From: an uncultured Oscillospiraceae bacterium
GTDB taxonomy: Bacteria; Bacillota; Clostridia; Oscillospirales; Oscillospiraceae
Direction of reading: 5' to 3'
NCBI GenBank assembly: GCA_910588625.1
Contig: CAJUQN010000109.1
Span: 1-8,294 of the forward strand
Length of the DNA stretch: 8,294 nt
Below the pieces are notes generated by a model. That model was not told the origin of the DNA. It saw only the letters and a program-made list of their open reading frames with translations, and did not search any database. A program made the translations under genes and the position numbers. The first letter of the stretch is position 1, and each line of letters starts with the position of its first letter. This document shows, piece after piece, positions 6,081 to 8,294 of this stretch.

Positions 6081-6520
6081 GGTTCCGTATCGTACCCGCG
6101 ACAGAGGCGCATTTACCGAAAATCGCCGCCCTGGAAAAAATTTGCTTCCCTGCCGACCCCTGGAGCGAGGAGCTGTTCCAGGCCGCGCTGGACGGCCCCG
6201 CTACCTCCATCCTGCTGGCGGAAGGGGAGGCCGGCTCCATTTTAGGCTACACAGTCCTGTCCGTCATTCTGGACGAGGGAAATTTGGATAACATCGCCGT
6301 AGCCCCGGAGGCACGCCGCCGGGGGGTGGCGGACGCCCTGCTGAGCGTCCTCACCGGCTTCGGGCGGGACAATCTGGCCGTGCTCATGCTGGAGGTCCGG
6401 GCCTCCAACACCCCTGCCATCGCGCTGTATGAGAAGCACGGCTTCGCCGCCGTGGGACGGCGGAAAAATTACTATGAAGCGCCCAAGGAGGACGCGGTTT
6501 TGATGACACTGACATTTTAG
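6077..6520 (+). CDS. rimI: Ribosomal protein alanine N-acetyltransferase RimI
   Basis: RimI transfers the acetyl group of acetyl-CoA to the N-terminal alanine of ribosomal protein bS18 (and often other proteins) in the cytoplasm. The product has 147 residues, normal for RimI, and one GNAT fold. Motifs: CFPADPWSEELF near the N-terminus, typical of RimI; LDNIAVAPEARRRGVADALL, where RRRGVA is the acetyl-CoA pyrophosphate loop; and LEVRASNTPAIALYEKHGF, with Glu106 and Tyr118 at the positions of the catalytic pair known in the Salmonella enzyme. The C-terminal RRKNYYEAPKEDAVLM is also typical. The ATG overlaps the stop of the nucleoside phosphorylase, so no separate leader exists. RimI is commonly encoded beside tsaD, which is the case here two genes downstream, supporting the assignment. 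Confidence 0.93.
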   Translation: MRFRIVPATEAHLPKIAALEKICFPADPWSEELFQAALDGPATSILLAEGEAGSILGYTVLSVILDEGNLDNIAVAPEARRRGVADALLSVLTGFGRDNLAVLMLEVRASNTPAIALYEKHGFAAVGRRKNYYEAPKEDAVLMTLTF

Positions 6521-6532
6521 GAGAGTTTGCAA

Positions 6533-7147
6533 ATGGAACTGCGGCTGTTGAACAAGGAGGAGCTCACCGCGCTCTATCAAAGCGAGATGACGGCGGATTT
6601 TCCCCATGCGGAGCTGAAGCCCCTAAAGGCCATGCTCCGCCTGATGGATCTGGGGCGGTACGATCCTTTGCTGGTGACCGAACAAGGCCAGGCCATTGGC
6701 TATGCCATGGTTTGGCTCCCCGAGAGCCGGGAGGGAGCTCTGCTGGAATACTTTGGCGTGCTCCGCGGTCTGCGAAACGGTGGGCTGGGAACAAAGATCT
6801 TGGAACTGCTCATGGAGCGCTATGGTCAGCTCTTTGGCGAGGCGGAGAAGCCTGACTCAAATGACCCAGCGGAGAACGACCTGCGCCGCCGCCGGATTGC
6901 CTTCTATGAGCGCAACGGCTTCCGGGTGCTGGACTACGAGTGCGCGCTGTTCGGGGTGCATTTCAACTGCCTTTACAAGGGCCCGGAGACCGACGACCGG
7001 AAGGTGGAGGCCCTCCACCGGGGGGTGTACGCCGGGTATTTCTCCCCGGCCCATATGGAGCGGTATATCCAGCTCCCGCTGAAACCCGGCGAGGCCGTCA
7101 AGCCCGCCCCGGAGTGGGTGGAGGAGGCGTATCCGAATGAAGCTTGA
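6533..7147 (+). CDS. GNAT-family N-acetyltransferase of unknown substrate
   Basis: Start ATG 6533 is chosen over the TTG at 6527 because AGGAGAG (6519-6525) lies at a normal distance only from the ATG; the product has 204 residues. The GNAT signature is in the middle: YDPLLVTEQGQAIGYAMVW (beta-4), then LLEYFGVLRGLRNGGLGTKILELL with the acetyl-CoA loop RNGGLG (81-86), and RRRRIAFYERNGFRVLDYE (the C-terminal helix and strand). A charged insertion (FGEAEKPDSNDPAENDL) separates the loop from the last part, and a tail of about 60 residues follows the fold, both unlike RimI. The substrate is not known; the gene is not recognisably RimI, RimJ or RimL. It begins 12 bases after the rimI stop and overlaps the next gene by 11 bases, so it is in the same transcript. 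Confidence 0.82.
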   Translation: MELRLLNKEELTALYQSEMTADFPHAELKPLKAMLRLMDLGRYDPLLVTEQGQAIGYAMVWLPESREGALLEYFGVLRGLRNGGLGTKILELLMERYGQLFGEAEKPDSNDPAENDLRRRRIAFYERNGFRVLDYECALFGVHFNCLYKGPETDDRKVEALHRGVYAGYFSPAHMERYIQLPLKPGEAVKPAPEWVEEAYPNEA

Positions 7148-8147
7148 CACGGCGCTGACCGGGCCCCGGCTGTACCTCCGGGACTACCGGCCCGACGATT
7201 TGGACTTCTCCGCCGGGATGTGGCTGGACGGAGAAAACGGGCGCTACCTCAGCGACCCCGACTGGGAGCATGTGGACGCCCCCTTCCAAAAGGCGCTGAA
7301 CACCCTTCAGGATAGCGGGGCTGGCTATTACCTCACCGCCTGCCTAAGCGGGACGGAGGAGCGGGTGGGTACCTGCTGCCTGTTCCCGGACAAGAGCGGA
7401 GAGGGGTACGACATCGGCTATTGTGTTCATAAGAGCCGCTGGGGGCTGGGTTTTGGCCGGGAAATGGTGGAACTGGCCATCGGCTGGGCCCGCGCCCAAG
7501 GGGGCGAATGGCTGACAGCGGAGGCGGCGGACGAAAACCGCCCGTCCCGGGCCCTGCTGGAACAATGCGGCTTTGTGCCGGAGCGGGCGTCGGAATTTGA
7601 GAAATACCATATGGGCGTGCGCTATCCCAGCCATATCTACCGGCTGGCCCTATCGCCGCCGGTTGTCTTGGGGGAGCGCACCGCCGAAACTGCCGCCATC
7701 TACTTTGAAAAGACCAATCACGAGGCCATCCGGAACTTCCTCCCCATGAAGGCCCGCACGGTGGAGGAGGCGTTGGCGGACTTCCGCGCCTCCCAGCTTC
7801 CCGGCGCGGCCAGCTTTGGGCGGACCATCTGGTCGGAGGGGCGGTATGTGGGGGACGTGTGGTGCTACGGTATCGACCCATCAGGTACGCCCAGCGCCAT
7901 GGTGAGCTATTGCATATTCGAGCAATCGCTTTGGGGGCAGGGCGTCGCATCCAAGGCCCTGAAACTGTTCCTCCTTGAAATTGCATGGAAATATGACCTC
8001 AAAACCGTGGGCGCGTTCACCTTTTCCGACAATCTCCCCTCTATTCGGGTGCTGGAGAAAAACGGCTTCCGGCTGATGGAGGAATTTACGGAGGACGGCG
8101 CTCTGTCCCGGTATTACCAGCTCGATTTAGAACAAAAGAAAGGGTGA
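7137..8147 (+). CDS. Two-domain GNAT acetyltransferase (RimJ/RimL-like tandem)
   Basis: ATG 7137 is preceded by GGAGGAGG (7120-7127) with 9 bases between, inside the end of the previous gene. The 336 residues contain two GNAT domains in tandem. Domain 1 (about 6-170) begins TGPRLYLRDYRPDDL, as in RimJ/RimL-type enzymes, and has YCVHKSRWGLGFGREMVELA with loop RWGLGFG (101-107), then SRALLEQCGFVPE. Domain 2 (about 175-330) starts VVLGERTAETAAIYF and has EQSLWGQGVASKALKLFLLEIAW with loop LWGQGVA (265-271), then SIRVLEKNGFRLMEEF. Both acetyl-CoA loops look intact. The substrate is unknown; tandem GNATs may use one domain as a scaffold. The stop at 8145-8147 is inside the ribosome binding site of tsaD, so translation is probably coupled. 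Confidence 0.85.
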   Translation: MKLDTALTGPRLYLRDYRPDDLDFSAGMWLDGENGRYLSDPDWEHVDAPFQKALNTLQDSGAGYYLTACLSGTEERVGTCCLFPDKSGEGYDIGYCVHKSRWGLGFGREMVELAIGWARAQGGEWLTAEAADENRPSRALLEQCGFVPERASEFEKYHMGVRYPSHIYRLALSPPVVLGERTAETAAIYFEKTNHEAIRNFLPMKARTVEEALADFRASQLPGAASFGRTIWSEGRYVGDVWCYGIDPSGTPSAMVSYCIFEQSLWGQGVASKALKLFLLEIAWKYDLKTVGAFTFSDNLPSIRVLEKNGFRLMEEFTEDGALSRYYQLDLEQKKG

Positions 8148-8152
8148 TATTG

Positions 8153-8294
8153 ATGAACATCCTGGCCTTTGAATCCTCCTGCGACGAAACCGCCGCCGCC
8201 GTGGTCAAGGACGGCCGGACGGTGCTGTCCTCCGTCATTGCCTCCTCGGCGGATATGCACGCCATTTACGGCGGCGTGGTGCCCGAGATCGCCT
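8153..8294 (+). CDS. tsaD: tRNA N6-adenosine threonylcarbamoyltransferase TsaD (5' part, cut by window end)
   Basis: TsaD transfers the threonylcarbamoyl group to adenosine 37 of ANN-decoding tRNAs to make t6A, normally with TsaB and TsaE. Only the first 47 codons are in the window. MNILAFESSCDETAAAVV is the diagnostic start of the family (ASKHA fold phosphate loop), followed by SSVIASSADMHAIYGGVVPEIA, also typical. The metal-binding histidine motif lies beyond the window. The ATG at 8153 is preceded by AAAGGGTGAT (8139-8148), which includes the stop codon of the previous gene. TsaB and TsaE genes are not seen here, although they are often neighbours; they may lie elsewhere. Confidence 0.95.
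   Translation, partial: MNILAFESSCDETAAAVVKDGRTVLSSVIASSADMHAIYGGVVPEIA

Noticed and set aside
1..8294. CRISPR array, tRNA or rRNA genes
   Set aside because: No regularly spaced direct repeats and no tRNA or rRNA landmarks were seen on either strand.

Overview
The window looks like chromosomal DNA from a GC-rich member of the Clostridia, probably a gut Oscillospiraceae/Ruminococcaceae relative. This is inferred from strong AGGAGG-type ribosome binding sites, a DNA polymerase I of Gram-positive type whose proofreading site looks lost, a lipoprotein MsrA-MsrB, and serine-recombinase and IS110 remnants typical of gut Firmicutes. All recognisable genes are on the + strand.

Region 1 (1-1161) holds an msrAB methionine sulfoxide reductase gene. 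The MsrA half is intact and carries a lipoprotein signal. The MsrB half is cut off by an amber codon and then by a one-base deletion 40 bases later, so it is probably dead or at best poorly made.

Region 2 (1162-2376) is a graveyard of mobile DNA with lower GC: an unassigned stretch with a long imperfect hairpin, a serine recombinase fragment missing both ends, and an IS110-family remnant. The remnant keeps its left non-coding end, which can fold into a bridge-RNA-like structure. Its transposase has an in-frame stop and has lost its C-terminal half.

Region 3 (2377-2607) holds two promoters with the same -35 and -10 hexamers and the same 17-base spacer length. The first would drive an RNA of about 165-170 nt that can fold into a closing stem, a large asymmetric bubble and a long terminal hairpin. 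This is a 6S-RNA-like shape with no obvious coding capacity. The second promoter serves polA.

Region 4 (2636-8294) is a tightly packed operon-like series: polA, a nucleoside phosphorylase with a TTG start, rimI, a GNAT acetyltransferase, a two-domain GNAT acetyltransferase, and the first 47 codons of tsaD. Spacings run from an 11-base overlap to 27 bases (measured start to stop). The rimI/tsaD association is common in bacteria, but here two further acetyltransferase genes sit between them and no tsaB or tsaE is seen. The region joins DNA repair, nucleoside salvage, protein N-acetylation and tRNA t6A synthesis in one probable transcript.

The strongest candidates for something undescribed are the possible structured RNA upstream of polA and the bridge-RNA-like left end of the IS110 remnant. 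Both calls rest on hand folding.
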